NCBI RefSeq assembly: GCF_026745355.1
Contig: NC_079205.1
Location: 1,743,283 to 1,807,282, forward strand
Source: Beta vulgaris subsp. vulgaris
Taxonomy: Eukaryota > Streptophyta > Magnoliopsida > Caryophyllales > Amaranthaceae
Reading direction: 5' to 3'
Length of the DNA stretch: 64,000 nucleotides
Shown: in pieces, positions 47,136-59,119 of the stretch
Layout of the letters: each line of letters starts with the position of its first letter
Numbering within the stretch: position 1 is the stretch's first letter
Position numbers and translations under genes: made by a program
The notes under the pieces: model-generated
Told to the model about the DNA's origin: nothing
Seen by the model: only the letters and a program-made list of their open reading frames with translations
Databases searched by the model: none

Positions 47136-47693
47136 AATCTTTAATGACTCGTCACATGATTTTTTATCTTATATAATAATTAATATGTACGGTTAAATTA
47201 AAGTCAACAAAATTTAATCAAAATATTCACTCTCTCTAAATAATGAGGGATGTGATATGCTCTAGCATCTCCTAGATCAGGCTCAACTAGATTTAAGAAA
47301 TATACTGCTTATGATACCAACTTGAGGAGAATAAGAATCTCTTTTACCTTCATGAAAATGCATCTCACAAGTTAAAACAATTTTTATGAAAACTTATAAA
47401 TCCAATTTAATTGCGATAAAAACAATCTTTTTGTCACATGTAAAACCTAACCTTTAAGAGATTAGTAAAACCATGTAACTTGACTAATAATAACTACTAC
47501 TTTCCTAAATATAAACCTTACGTCCCTTGTAATTTGGGCTCATACATTCTTTAACATATTAAACTCTCTAGACACTCTTGAGTCTTGATATTTATGTCGT
47601 GATGGAAGGAAGATATAAAATCAACATGCAATATATTTAGTCTCAAACTAAATACTAAAGAACAAATCACATGAAACCATATAGTACTTAGTT
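47136..47693. other. Spacer / 3' flank of the TolB-like gene
   Basis: AT-rich; presumably includes the 3' UTR of the minus-strand gene. Nothing else recognised. Confidence 0.35.
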
Positions 47694-50600
47694 TTAACAG
47701 CGTTTTGGTGCATGTACGCAGATGTGACCAGTGGAATGCCAAGTTTCGCCCCCATCGTCATGTAGATGATTGTTAAGCTTGTGCTTGTGACGGGTAAAGA
47801 ATTCGTTCCACACTTGACTAAAGCCGTGACTTGAGAAATCAGACCAAACAGCAGTTGAATTCTCATACCTAGTATGTGTTATGCGCCTATAATCCTCCAC
47901 ATCCTCATTCGCATATATGTCATCTTCGTCTATATCAAGAATGAAAAGGTCTCCATATGGCCTTACAGAATGAATGAAGAGAGGCATTGAGATGGGATCA
48001 CAGGAAACAGCAGCAAGATCGGCAACCACGGAAAGGCTCCTTCCATCAGGGCTAAAGAATGGATGGTTGACATGCCCTGCAAATTATAGTTCACATGATA
48101 TAGGGTTATTTGCTTAAATTAAAATATTATAATATATATAAAATACTCCCTCTGGTCCATAATATAGTGCCTAGCTACTTCATTTTTGGTGGGTCAAACT
48201 TTAAAATCTTGGACCAAATAACTCATGTGTAAGGATGACAATCTAGTCCGAATTCGACCCTAGTCCGCTCCGATCCGAAGGAAAAAAAATCTGAGCCAAC
48301 ATCGAAAAAAAATAATCCGAATCCAACTCCGAGTTGGAGGAGGGTCATAATCAGACTCCGACTTTAAGTCAATTAATTTTTTTTTCTTATTTATGATAAT
48401 GTATTATTTATGTATGATCTGATTTCGACTTTTAGCCAATTGTGTTATATAAGATTTTCCCATTGAAGAAATGATTGTTAAATATAATAGTAATATCTAG
48501 ATTATTTTTTCAATATAAGATTCCCATATGATAATTAGAAAAAAATTATAATGATTAGATTATTGTATTATAGAAGACTTTTCTATTATAAAAATGGGCG
48601 TAAAATAAGTCGGATCAGGTTTGGAGTCCAATGTTCGAATTTTAAGTCGGATGTTCGGATTTTAAGTCGAATTTTCGGAGTCGGAGTCGGAGTCGGACAC
48701 GAATTTAAAATCCGACTACAATGTACGGTCAGAGTCGGATTATGCATAATCCGGTCCAAGTCTGACTCGTTGCCATCCCTGTGATTAGGGGTGTTCAATG
48801 TCGGAAATCGAATCCGATCTGATCCGAAAATTTCGGATCGGAGGAATTGCGATCTGAATCCGATCCGAAATTTTCGGATATCCGAACTTTTCGGATCGGA
48901 TCACCGGGTTTTCGGATCGGATCACCGGATTTTTGACGAATACCTTCAATATCTACTGGAAGAGCAACAACTAAGGCTATAAATTCAAATAAATAAAAAT
49001 TGGGGTATCTAGATAATCGGTCATCCATAGGATATTTTTATCCCTACCTGCAAGATCACCACTTCTACTTCCTATGACTTTCACCCACACATCTGGATCG
49101 TCCGCCTTCACTAGATAGACTGCAAAGTAGCCTGTGTCAAGACCATGGTCCGAATCGTCTGTAGTCCTATGGCGGTTGGATGCGAATACTATCCACTCTC
49201 CATTTGGAGACCATTCACAGTGTGTGTCAACCCAAGGACCATTCGTTAGCCTTGTTATTTCACCTTCTCCGTCTTCCATTGAGTCTAAATCTTCAATTAT
49301 GTATAGATTTTTGTAATGATTCTCCCCTCCATCTCTCGTTGATCGAAAGACTAGTTTTGTTCCTGTTATAGTTTACAACCCCTTTGTCAATATGGTAAAT
49401 CAAAATGAAATTTCAGCTTACAGAAAAGGAATGAAAATACAATTCAATAAAGAGATGAACCTTGGTATACACCAAAGTATTATACTGATAAGGATGAAAG
49501 TCTAACTGTAACAACTAAAATAGTAAAGTAGATGAAATATTGTTTTTTTTTTTTGAAATACTCTAGAAATCAAAAAAGTAATTTTTGTAATAACAATGAA
49601 CCATATATGTATCGTACTTTATCAGTTAAAAATATACAAATTGGTAAGAATAGGTTATATTTCTTAGGATCCATTTGGTATTATTGGCTGTTTATTATTC
49701 TTAGCTTCAAGATTTTAAAGTCATATTATATTATATAGATAACATAAGAAAAAAAAATTGAAAATTACTGCTCACGGTTTTCATATATTTTTGTTTTTAA
49801 TTTTATTTAGAAAAAAACTTAAAAAAGAACCTCTATATTAAATCTATCTACACAAATATATTAAAAGGTGTTATTCAACAAGGAATTGTGCCACGTAACG
49901 CTATCTCTTAATGTGTTGACTTCGGGTACTCTACATATAATAAAAAAATAGAAGATGCATGATTATATAAGATTTGATTTCTTGACTTCAAGCTTGCATA
50001 CTAAAGTTTTAACCACTAAACCAAGTAATACTTAGTCTTATAATATTAATGAAAAATATTAATAAATAAAAACTATAATTATATTGGATATAGTCCGAGA
50101 TAAAAAACTAGCTAACTCTCAAAAGTTGATGAAGTTTCATCTTACAAAATAAATGGAGGAGTTTTCTATACATTAAATTAGGTAAACCTACCAACATTTG
50201 AATATCTATGCTCATTTTAAACAAATTAATTTGGATAAAACAAATATATAGTGGGGTCGGCAATCAAGAATAATAGTGGGATGATAGTGACGATACCGTC
50301 TGGATTGGTACATGGGAACGCATTATTAGAACCGTTTGTTAGACGCTTAACTTGATGTTCACCACCACTGCATGCATCAAGGATGGCACATATCTCAACT
50401 GTTGCGTCGGGCTTGAAAGCAGGTCCTTCGCATACATAAAGCGTATCCTTGTCTGATTCCTGGCTCCAAACTGGAGAGAACACGCTGTTCTGCTTTTCTG
50501 CCTACAGAATATATAAATATCCATATTACATATACTGATATACATGTTGCACAAATATAAAGTTGACTTCAATTATAGCGCTTCATAACCTTTTTTTTTT

Positions 50601-53600
50601 TTTGGATGAAATTCAAAACTTTATATTGTATTATTACATCTCGTGCGCATAGGAGACTGCGCAAAAGAGAGTATACCTGATAAACAATGTGCGACCCTTG
50701 GCTATCAATGACATACACTGTCTTGAACTCATTATCAACAAATGCCAGTTTGCTGTGATCTTTCGAAAAGGATGGAAAAGCTCCTGACATCCTAAATAAA
50801 TCTACTCCAGGTTCTGGAGATTGGACTTCTTCGAGCTTATCAAGGAGATCGGTACCATCCTATTACAAAGTAAGATGTTAATTTAGATCTACAAACAAAA
50901 ATGATTATGATTGAAAGTAATAATTCTTTTTTTCTTTCCATTTTATGATGAACAAGGAGATACTAAGCTTGAATAGATCCGTCATTAAGTCCTACACAAT
51001 TCGAAAATTAATTAATTAGTCGTTGGTCCAGGTGATGCCCCAGTCATTGCATATAATTTGATGTTATTAAGGCCCGTGGACTTTGTTTTATTTTGGGCCT
51101 CTCTTTGGGTCCTTTGCTAGGGTCCTGTCCTACAAATTTCAGAAACTAAAAGTTGTTTTAATTTAATTTTATTTTTTTAGCTGTCTCTTTTCCCTAGGAA
51201 GATTTTGGTGTGCTGTCTTTTGTTGATCAGTAGCTTTACTATGTGAGCTGTGATTTGTGCAAGCCGCCACTACTTAAGTCTATTTTCTGTAATTGCTGAT
51301 TCAAGACGATGGAATGATAGGAGAAATCTGGTAGGTGAATATTTTGAGTTTGCTGTTGTGAGCACCTAAGACAGACATTCATTCATAAAAGCTTCATGGT
51401 ATCAGAGTCAGATTCGGTAAAATCAAACCTTAGCTCATCTTTAAATTTGTAAATTTTTTGTTCATTATCCTGGAAAATATTTCCTGTGTTTAGTATATTA
51501 TTTTTTTAAGACAGAATCTTAGTGAAAGTTTCTTCCTTTACCATTATATCCTAAAAAAATAGGGAAATCTAACTCTAAGAAAATGACTACCACCACTATA
51601 GATTCAAGTAGCCCACTGTATCTGCATTCTTCGGATGAAAATCAGTTCATGAATGTAGAAAAGTTACAGGGGTCAAATAACTATATATCATGGAGAAGAT
51701 CTATGAAAATAATTTAGCATCAAAAAGAAAGTTGGGGTTTGTTACTGGGTTTCTAACTCGAGATCAGAAGGATGAGGTGAAAGAGGAACACTAGGAAACT
51801 TGCAATAGTATGGTGATTTCTTGGATTTTGTCAACTGTGAGTGAACCAATTAAGAGATCCATAATGTTTTTGAACAACTCATCACAAATCTAAAAGCAGT
51901 TAGAGCAAATATTTATCTCTTACAAATTGGTCTAGAAAGTATAAACTGAACAAAGACTTGTTTGAATGTAAACAACAAGTGAAGTCTGTGAGTTAATACT
52001 ATACTCTGATGAGAGGGCTATGGGAAGAGTTGGAGTCTCTCAGTGGTTTTCCTTCTATAACAGCAATGACACCAGAAGTAAATGAGTTCATAAAAGCTTT
52101 GAATCAACAGAAAGAATAGCTCAAATTTTTCCAGTTTCTCAATGGTCTGAATGAAGACTATAGACCTTTGAGAAGTCAGCTCTTGATGATGACACTCTTG
52201 CCAACAGTAGAGAGGGTTTGTAGCTCATTGCAACAAGAAGAATCTCATAGAGAAGTCCAGGTTGAAGTGAAATATGAGAAGGAGAGTCTAGTAATGTTCA
52301 ACAGGGGAAATGAAAATGGATGTATTGCTTGTGGCAAGGTTGGACACACCAGCGAGAAGTGTTTGGAGTATAATAGGTCCACCTTGGAAGAACAAAGGAA
52401 AGGAGGAATCTTCCTATGAAGGGAAAGGAAAGGTGTATACTGGAAACTCTCAGAAATGGGACAAAAGAAGAGGAACTGGAGGATACACAAAAGCTGCAAT
52501 GTACAGGGAAGTAGTGAAGCTGAGTCAAATGAAGGAGTTGCAACTTTTATAGCACCTCAACAAATAGAACAATTGTTGAGGTTGTCGCCTATGCCATCCA
52601 AAGGTGGAGGGTCAGACACAGCAGAAGAAGTAGATATGGGATATACTGGAATGGTATCCTGTAACCTTGTTGAATGTGTGTCAAAAGAATGGATTATTGA
52701 CTCGGGGGCTTCAGACCACATTACAGAAACTTACAATGTGCTTGTGAATCTAGTTGAGAGCGAAAACAACCCTCAAATCAACCTTCCTGCTAGGCAGACA
52801 TCCACTATAACAAACTGTGGTGATGTAAACCTGGAAAACAAGTTAAAACTTGAAAAAGTTCTCTATGTGCCAACGTTCAGGCACAACTCAAGACACAAAC
52901 TCGAGAGTGAAGTTTTGACTCGATACTGCATAAGCCAAGACAACAACACATAGGAAGTTAAAGGAGGTGGGAAGGTCCACAATAATGGTCTTTATTACCT
53001 AATAAATGAGCCATTGGGAAAAGTTATAAAGCATCTCAAGGAGAAAGGTTACATTTCAGCAATGGTAGTGAAGAAAAATGGTGAGAAGGGTGTGATGAGA
53101 GCATGTAGTGAAGTAATTACTACTTTGAAGGATGTACCAGTGCTTAGCAATGCAAAACTGTGGCATCATAGGCTAGGACATGCACCCATGGTCAAGATTA
53201 GATGAATTGAAGGGTTGAAGGGAGTGAATGCAGAACAAAGTGAGGTTTGTATAACTTGCCCCCTTGCAAAATTTACCAAACTTCCCTACAACAAGAGTGT
53301 GTCAAATGCTTTACAACCTTTTGAGCTAATTCACATGATGTGTGAGGGCCCTGCTACAAGGTGAGCTACAAGGGAAAGTATAGATATTTCCTGACTATGG
53401 TAGATGGTAACACAAGAGTGACTTGGATTCATTTGTTGAAAGAGAAATCTGCTTCTTTTTAGACCATTGAGGCTTTTCTGAAAATGGCTGAAACTCAATA
53501 TGAGAAGAAGGAGAAAGTTTTGAGGTTAGATAATGCACTAGAGTTTCAAGATAAGCAGTGTAAGCCTTTTTTAAAAAAAAAAATTAGGCATCATTCATTA

Positions 53601-56600
53601 GACTTCGTATGCAGGAAGACCTCATCAGAATGGAAGGGTGGAGAGGAAGCATAGAAACATACTTGAAATGGCTCGAGCATTAAGGTTTCAAGCAGATTTC
53701 CCTCTCCAATTCTGGGGAGATTGTGTGCAAGCAACAATTCTCATCACAAATAGACTACCCATACCTATCCTAAACCACAAAACACCCTTTGAAGCCTTAC
53801 ACCACAAAAAGCCAGCCTACAATCACCTAAAAGCCTTTGGTTGTCTTGTGGCGAGAAACCCAGCCATCACAAAGGATAAATTCACTATCAGGGGTGTCCC
53901 TTGTATTTTCATAGGGTATCCACGAACCCAAAAAGGCTATAAGCTATACAACCTTCTAACACACTCCCACTTTGTATCCATGGATGTAAAATCCTATGTG
54001 AATATTTACCCCTACCATGAGTTTCACTCAGTATCCTCACAAAAAATCAAAAGCATCCAGCCACATAACTAGTGGGTAGATGATGTTCCAACTGAGGCAT
54101 CATCACCTATAGCCAACCCTGATGAAGTACAAACTGATGGCAACAGTACTAATGTTGCAGGGGAACCTAGACAAACCCAATTGGCACTCATATTATCATG
54201 TGTCAAACTTGACCTAAGTTCAACAACATGCTATAGCTATACAACAAGTCACTCAAACTATTGTGTCCCCTTAATACACATGTTTCCTTGCACAAGTGTT
54301 GAAAGCACCTGGTCGTGTGCATTTTAAAGAAGCAGCTAAGCATTCTCATTGGAGGAAGGCTATGAATGAGGAGTTGAAGGCTTTAGAGTCTAATGGGACT
54401 TGGGAACTCATAAGCTTGCCTCATGGAAAACAAGTCATAGGGTGTAAGTGGGTATACAAAACTAAGTACACACCTGATGGAGAAGTTGAAAGGTACAAAT
54501 CAAGGTTGGTGGTGCTTGGGAACAAACATAAGCATATGATAGAATATGAGGAAACTTTTGCAACAGTTGCAAAGTTAGCTACCATAAGGTCTCTATTGGC
54601 TGTAGGAGCTACGAAGAGTTGGTACATGCATCAAATGGTTTGCCAAGTTGAGCTCTGCCTTGAAAGAAAATGAGTTCATTCAATACAAAAATGATTAGTC
54701 TTTGTTTCTCAAAGAGCAAAAGAAAAACTTTGTGGCCATTCTTATATATGTTGATGATTTTATCAAAGCTTGAGATGATCTAGATGAAATTCAATCCACT
54801 ATAGCCTTCTTTTCTTCTTACTTTCAAATGAAAGACATGGGTGAAATCAGGTACTTCTTGGGAATAGAGGTGGATAGATCTGTACATGGTCTTTCTCACT
54901 CAAAGAAAATATATCTCAGACCTGTTGAGTGAGTATGGTATGAATTCTTGCAAACCACTCAAGCTCCCTATGGATAGTACTGTGAAACTAACTTCAACAA
55001 GTGGAGATCCACTTCATAATCATAAAGCCTATCAAAAGTTAGTTTGGAAACTTACTGAACTTTGTCTTATTGTTGGGCCTCTCTTTATTTGGGTCCTTTG
55101 CTAGGGTCCTGTCCTACAAAGTTCAGTAACTAAAAGTTGTTTTAGTTTTAATTTCTTTTATAGCTATCTCTTTTTTCTAGTAAGATTTTGGTGTGTTGTC
55201 TTTTGTCCTTTAGTAGCTTTGCTAGGGTAAGAAAATCAAGGTGAGTCGTGATCTGTGCAAGCCACCACTATTTATGTCTATTTTTTGTAATTGCTGATTC
55301 AAGATGGAATGAAAGGAGAAATCTGGTATGTGAATATTTTGAGTTTGCTGTTGTGAGCATCTAAGACAGACATTCATTCATAAAATCTTCAGATGCAGAT
55401 GTCTTCATAAACGAATTAAAACATAAAATTAAGACGAGTACATACCTCATCTAAAGATTCTGTATTACAACGATGATAGCCAATGCGCATCTCACCATTA
55501 AAGTCTGTTAGCACAAAAGGGTTATAGTGATCCGCCATAGGTTTGGTGTTCTTAGTGATTTTTATGACGTTTTCCTCTCCACTACTATCATAAATTTCAA
55601 TGTGTCGATATTGATCAACATCACGTTTGGCATGGCTGAAATCTGATGACTTACGAATAGTTGCAACTACAACCTTGGTGTCGTCGATGGCTGCTGGTGT
55701 TATAGCATCAATGTCATCAGGGGTGACACGAGTGATGTCCGATGTCAAACCGCCTTCACTGATATCAGCTCGAAACACACCCCAATGAGCTCCGTCTTTC
55801 TTGTGGAAAAATAGGACATCTTCACTCCCCCATGTCGGCCAACTACCATCTTCGACAACCATCTCACGATTATATGGCTCCTCTACATTCATCACAAATA
55901 TGTTAGTGTTTAGGTATTCAATCTCACCATCCCAACCACCCGGCTTTCCTTCAAAGGATGCCATTGCTATCTTTGTTCCGCAAGGTGACACTGCAGGGCT
56001 TAAATCAGCTTCTCCTGTTCATTACAAAAAGTTCAATGTGAATAATCATGGCATTTTATATATGTATATACCAGTTTTTGGCCTCGACTTAGCTTGGTAT
56101 AAAGAATACATAAGAATTGTTTTTTAAAAAAAAACAAATTATTTTGAATATTTTGATTTAGATCTTCATAATTATTTCAATATTTTAGCAAAATCAGTTT
56201 ATCAACTACTAGTATAAGAATAATATTATCTAAAGTTTTCCAAGAAAAAATGATAATTTTAATTCCCAAAAAATCTTACAAATCATTTCGCGGATTTTTT
56301 TAAGGAGATAAAGATCATTTATACATGTCATATAGATAAAATATTTCTCTAGATGGATTAGATCTTGTTAATTCCTTTTTGACATATGTGAACATATTTA
56401 GCGGGTGGTCTTATTAGAGCTGTTTTAAGATAATTTAATACCTAATGTATGTTCATAGGTGTGAATCGCGGACAGTGACAAAATAAAGTGAAACAAAATG
56501 ATAAACAACAGAGAAAGTATACACTTTTTTTGGTGGGAAGGAGTGAACAAGGATCACAAAACAAACTCCGGAGAAACTATACATGTTCTTTAGTGTTTAG

Positions 56601-58271
56601 GAATTATGTCATTTTACTTTCTAGGTTGATGTGATCACTTGGTGAGAATTTTAAATTTAATAATAAATTACTTCATTTGTTTAGAAATAGTTAGTTTCAC
56701 CATTTGTAAAGTGTTTACTAGCTTCTATGCACGCGATGTGTGCGTGAATTATTTTAGCGATTATTCTTAAATTCATCTAAATGTAATAATGATCGTAGCA
56801 GTAATTAATATTATGTTGTATAAATAACAAAATATAAAATTATTTGATGAAGAATTTTTCTTGGTTTTTTTTTATTTAGTTTTGTTATTGCATTTAAAAG
56901 TTTAGGTAGAATTAAAATTTTATATCTTTGGTTCTGTAATTGATATGAAAACTGTTTTAGTTATGTTAATTTATTCTTCAATTATATAAATTTTTTCTTT
57001 CACTACACATAATTTTATGACAAATTATTTTAGCTAGTAGAAACTTACTTTAATATGTAGATTTTTAAATTAGGAAGGGATATAATTGAGTAAAATATTA
57101 ATAGGTAATAATTTTTTTTCGAATTAAGGTTTATAAAGTCTTTTCATAGGAGGACACCATAACTCCCCCTTGACTTATATAATAGAGATTATTGACATCT
57201 TACACTTTGATTGTCTTTTGAGATTTATATTTTAGGAAAAAACATATACTTTCTCTGTTTCCTTTTACTTGCAACAGTTTGACTTTCACGATTGCCAATG
57301 CATAATTTCAACCATCAATAAGTTTAATTATCGATAAATAAAAATTATAAAAATTATATATTCAAAAAATATACATTCAGACGAATCTAACAAGATCCCA
57401 CATGAATATGTTTTACCTTAACTATAAATCACCAAACATAAACTAAGTAGAGTTGGTGAGTAGTGTAAAAGTCAAACCGTTGCAAGTATAAAGAAACGGA
57501 GGAAGTATGTGATTTTGTTAGTTTTGTCTGAATGTATATTTTTTAGTATAAACTTTTTAAATTTTCTTACTTATGAATATTTACAGATATTAATTTTGTA
57601 ATCATACATCGACAAGCGTGAAAACCTGAAATGTTGCAACTATTTGTAAACGGGGAAAATATAATAGTAAGTTTCAAAATTATTAATTAAAAAAAATTTA
57701 CATGTACGTTGAAAACAAAGGGTACGGTAGAAGATAAATTGGAGAGAACAAAACCTTCTGGTGTAAGACGGGTAGTTTCTCCGGTAATAAGATGGGTCTT
57801 ATAGACGGCAGTCCAAGGTTGGCGACGCTCCAAGGCGGGGTCCTTCGTGGTGACATAGATAAGATAATCGCCGGCAATGCACCCACTATCTTCCATGCGC
57901 ACGCCATCGAAAGTGTCGTAAACATGAGAAATAGGGAAGACTTCGAAAACCGGTGGCTCATCATCAAGTCGAAGCGACAAGTGAAGTGTTTCGAGGCCGT
58001 TCTCTCTTTCGGATACAAAAATCAGGCCGGTGAGATGGCCTGAATCGACATCTTCTTCGTCAACTGATTCAGAAGCTATTTTGGGATGTTGGAGAATTAT
58101 TTTTAGAGCTTCAGGCTCAATGAAGTGCCCATTGCTATTGTAGGACAATTCATCAGTCATGCATATCTCATCATCTATAGACGTTGGTGAGATTGGACAT
58201 GAGTAGATGTCTAATTTCACAGTTGGACGGTAGGTTGTGAAGAAGGAAAGGCTTCCTCTATTTTCTTCCAT
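47694..58271 (-). CDS. TolB/PD40-type beta-propeller protein, 6 exons
   Basis: Resembles plant 'DPP6 N-terminal domain-like' / TolB-related proteins; biochemical role unknown. Exons in order of translation: 58271-57755, 56014-55446, 50859-50677, 50501-50297, 49362-49048, 48076-47694. All have GT-AG borders, and phases join exactly to 723 residues from MEENRGSLSFF to HAPKRC. WD40-like PD40 blades are recognised by FSPDG-type motifs: ADLSPAVSPCGTKIAMAS, GAFPSFSKDHSKLAFV, VFSPVWSQESDKDTLYVC, THCEWSPNGEWIVFASNR, HPFFSPDGRSLSVVAD. No catalytic peptidase domain follows the propeller. Introns are 1740, 4586, 175, 934 and 971 bp; all but the 175-bp one contain transposons, including a Copia element in the second. 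The coding exons are intact. An LTR fragment lies ~100 bp upstream of the ATG. Confidence 0.88.
48146..48230. repeat. Stowaway MITE end fragment
   Basis: TACTCCCTCTGGTCCATAAT gives a one-sided Stowaway terminus in the last intron of the TolB-like gene. The opposite end is not seen; the next MITE abuts it. Confidence 0.5.
48231..48780. mobile_element. hAT-like MITE rich in TCCGA/TCGGA
   Basis: AAGGATGACAATC at the left and GTTGCCATCCCT at the right are imperfect TIRs. The interior is built of TCCGA / TCGGA words in opposite orientation in the two halves. Flanks TGTGTA and TGTGATTA may be a decayed 8-bp duplication. Intronic in the TolB-like gene. Confidence 0.55.
48787..48945. repeat. GATCCGAAA/TTTCGGATC repeat cluster
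   Basis: AGGGGTGTTCAAT, a common hAT MITE start, is followed by repeated TCCGATCCGAAA and TTTCGGATCGGATCACCGG. The other terminus was not found. Confidence 0.5.
49843..50111 (+). mobile_element. Helitron-like 5' end fragment
   Basis: A|TCTATCTACACAAATATATT then AAAAGGTG...TTGTGCCACGTAA resembles the 5' end of small plant Helitrons (compare 58853). A possible 3' end, AAAAACTAG at 50103-50111, is followed by C rather than T, so the limit is tentative. Lies in the fourth intron of the TolB-like gene. Confidence 0.4.
51062..51396 (+). repeat. 5' LTR of the Copia element
   Basis: TGTTATTAAGGCCCG...ATAAAAGCTTCA, followed at once by the PBS; direct repeat of ~55058-55391. Confidence 0.85.
55058..55391 (+). 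repeat. 3' LTR of the Copia element, 5'-truncated
   Basis: GAACTTTGTCTTATTGTTGG...ATAAAATCTTCA aligns to the 5' LTR but lacks its first ~20 bp; the preceding sequence is RT coding, so a deletion joins RT directly to the LTR. Confidence 0.8.
56718..57188 (-). mobile_element. Small non-autonomous Helitron
   Basis: On the minus strand it starts A|TCTCTATTATATAAGTCAAG (57188) and ends with a hairpin (CACGCACACATCGCGTGC) followed by ATAGAAGCTAG|T (56718). TC...CTAG termini, insertion between A and T, and no TIR or TSD fit Helitrons. 471 bp, in the first intron of the TolB-like gene. Confidence 0.75.
57249..57505. mobile_element. Stowaway MITE in the first intron of the TolB-like gene
   Basis: CTTTCTCTGTTTCCTTTTAC...GACTTTCAC returns inverted at the right end (GTAAAAGTCAAACCGTTGCA...AAACGGAGGAAG); ~43-bp TIRs with few mismatches, TA on both sides (57247-57248, 57506-57507). 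The core has GACGAATCTAACAAGATCCC. Confidence 0.9.
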
Positions 58272-58369
58272 TTTTCTTGCTCTCGGCTAAATTTCTTTTG
58301 AAAGATTGAAGATAATGTTAGTCCACTCCCATTTTTGACGTGTATAAATAGGGGTGGGCGTGAGTACTA

Positions 58370-58659
58370 AAAAGAGAAAAAAGAGAAAAAAGAGAAATAT
58401 GGAGAAATTAAAAAGAACATTTACATGTATTTTTCACACATAAATGAATAAATAAATAAACGAAGCAACTTTTAATAAATAGGCATATAAAACATTATTA
58501 ATAACATAACTACTACGTCACCCCCTGGCCCCTACTTATTATTCCACTAGTAATAGACCATTATGTAGATCACTACTTGTTAGCCCACTAACTAATTATT
58601 AGCAACTAGTCCTAATTATTAGGAAAACTATTTGACTAGTTTTGAAGCATAATCTAACA
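58370..58659 (-). repeat. LTR fragment upstream of the TolB-like gene
   Basis: 58430-58659 matches 23240-23470 (e.g. TAATAGACCATTATGTAGA and CTAGTCCTAA), ending AATCTAACA. It starts about 100 bp from the minus-strand ATG at 58271. Confidence 0.65.
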
Positions 58660-59119
58660 AATAGTAAATAGTGAATACCAAGCTAAGTCAAATTTTTCGA
58701 AATTGATTTTGGACCCGCTAAGAAACAATTCCATTAAATTTGAACCAAATTTAGTTCCAGTCCAACCATGTCAATAAACGGGTCGCAAACCCGGAGGGAA
58801 CCTTTTTATGGTACCTATTAGTCAAATAGCCCATTGTGGGTTAATTTTCTTTTCTAATTCTCATTTATATAGCTTTATATTTATACAAATGTATTAAAAG
58901 GCGTGTCTAGAGAAACTTATGTGCCACGTGGCTCTCTACTCAATTTTCTAATGCAAATTCTTTATGTTCATGTGTACTCCTCATATTAAAAAAAATATTG
59001 TGTAACTGCAAGATATCCAACATGTGACCTTTGAAATAAAAAGTAAGAGTTCACCCATCTGTTACGTAGTATGAAACTAGTAAACTAATACAACAACTCC
59101 CAACTTCGGATTCTTAATT

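Larger units (their letters stand above)
51062..55391 (+). mobile_element. Decayed Ty1-Copia retrotransposon in an intron
   Basis: Two ~335-bp LTRs (51062-51396; ~55058-55391) bound a degenerate gag-pol in sense orientation, opposite to the host gene. The PBS TGGTATCAGAGT (51397-51408) matches initiator-Met tRNA use. Recognisable pieces in order: Gag start at 51584, CCHC knuckle near 52320, protease active site WIIDSGASDH near 52690, GAG-pre-integrase HHRLGH near 53164, integrase C-part from 53638, RT pieces from 54296, and YVDD followed by a stop near 54750. Many stops and shifts. The RT/RNase H end and the first bases of the 3' LTR are deleted. No matching target duplication found. Confidence 0.88.

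Noticed and set aside
48551..49028. Small frames on both strands rich in RSDP / SDRN motifs
   Set aside because: Products of the TCCGA/TCGGA repeats in intronic MITEs; they overlap an intron of a well-supported gene.
55801..58043. Plus-strand frames over TolB-like exons
   Set aside because: Antisense shadows of exons with exact splice phases on the minus strand.
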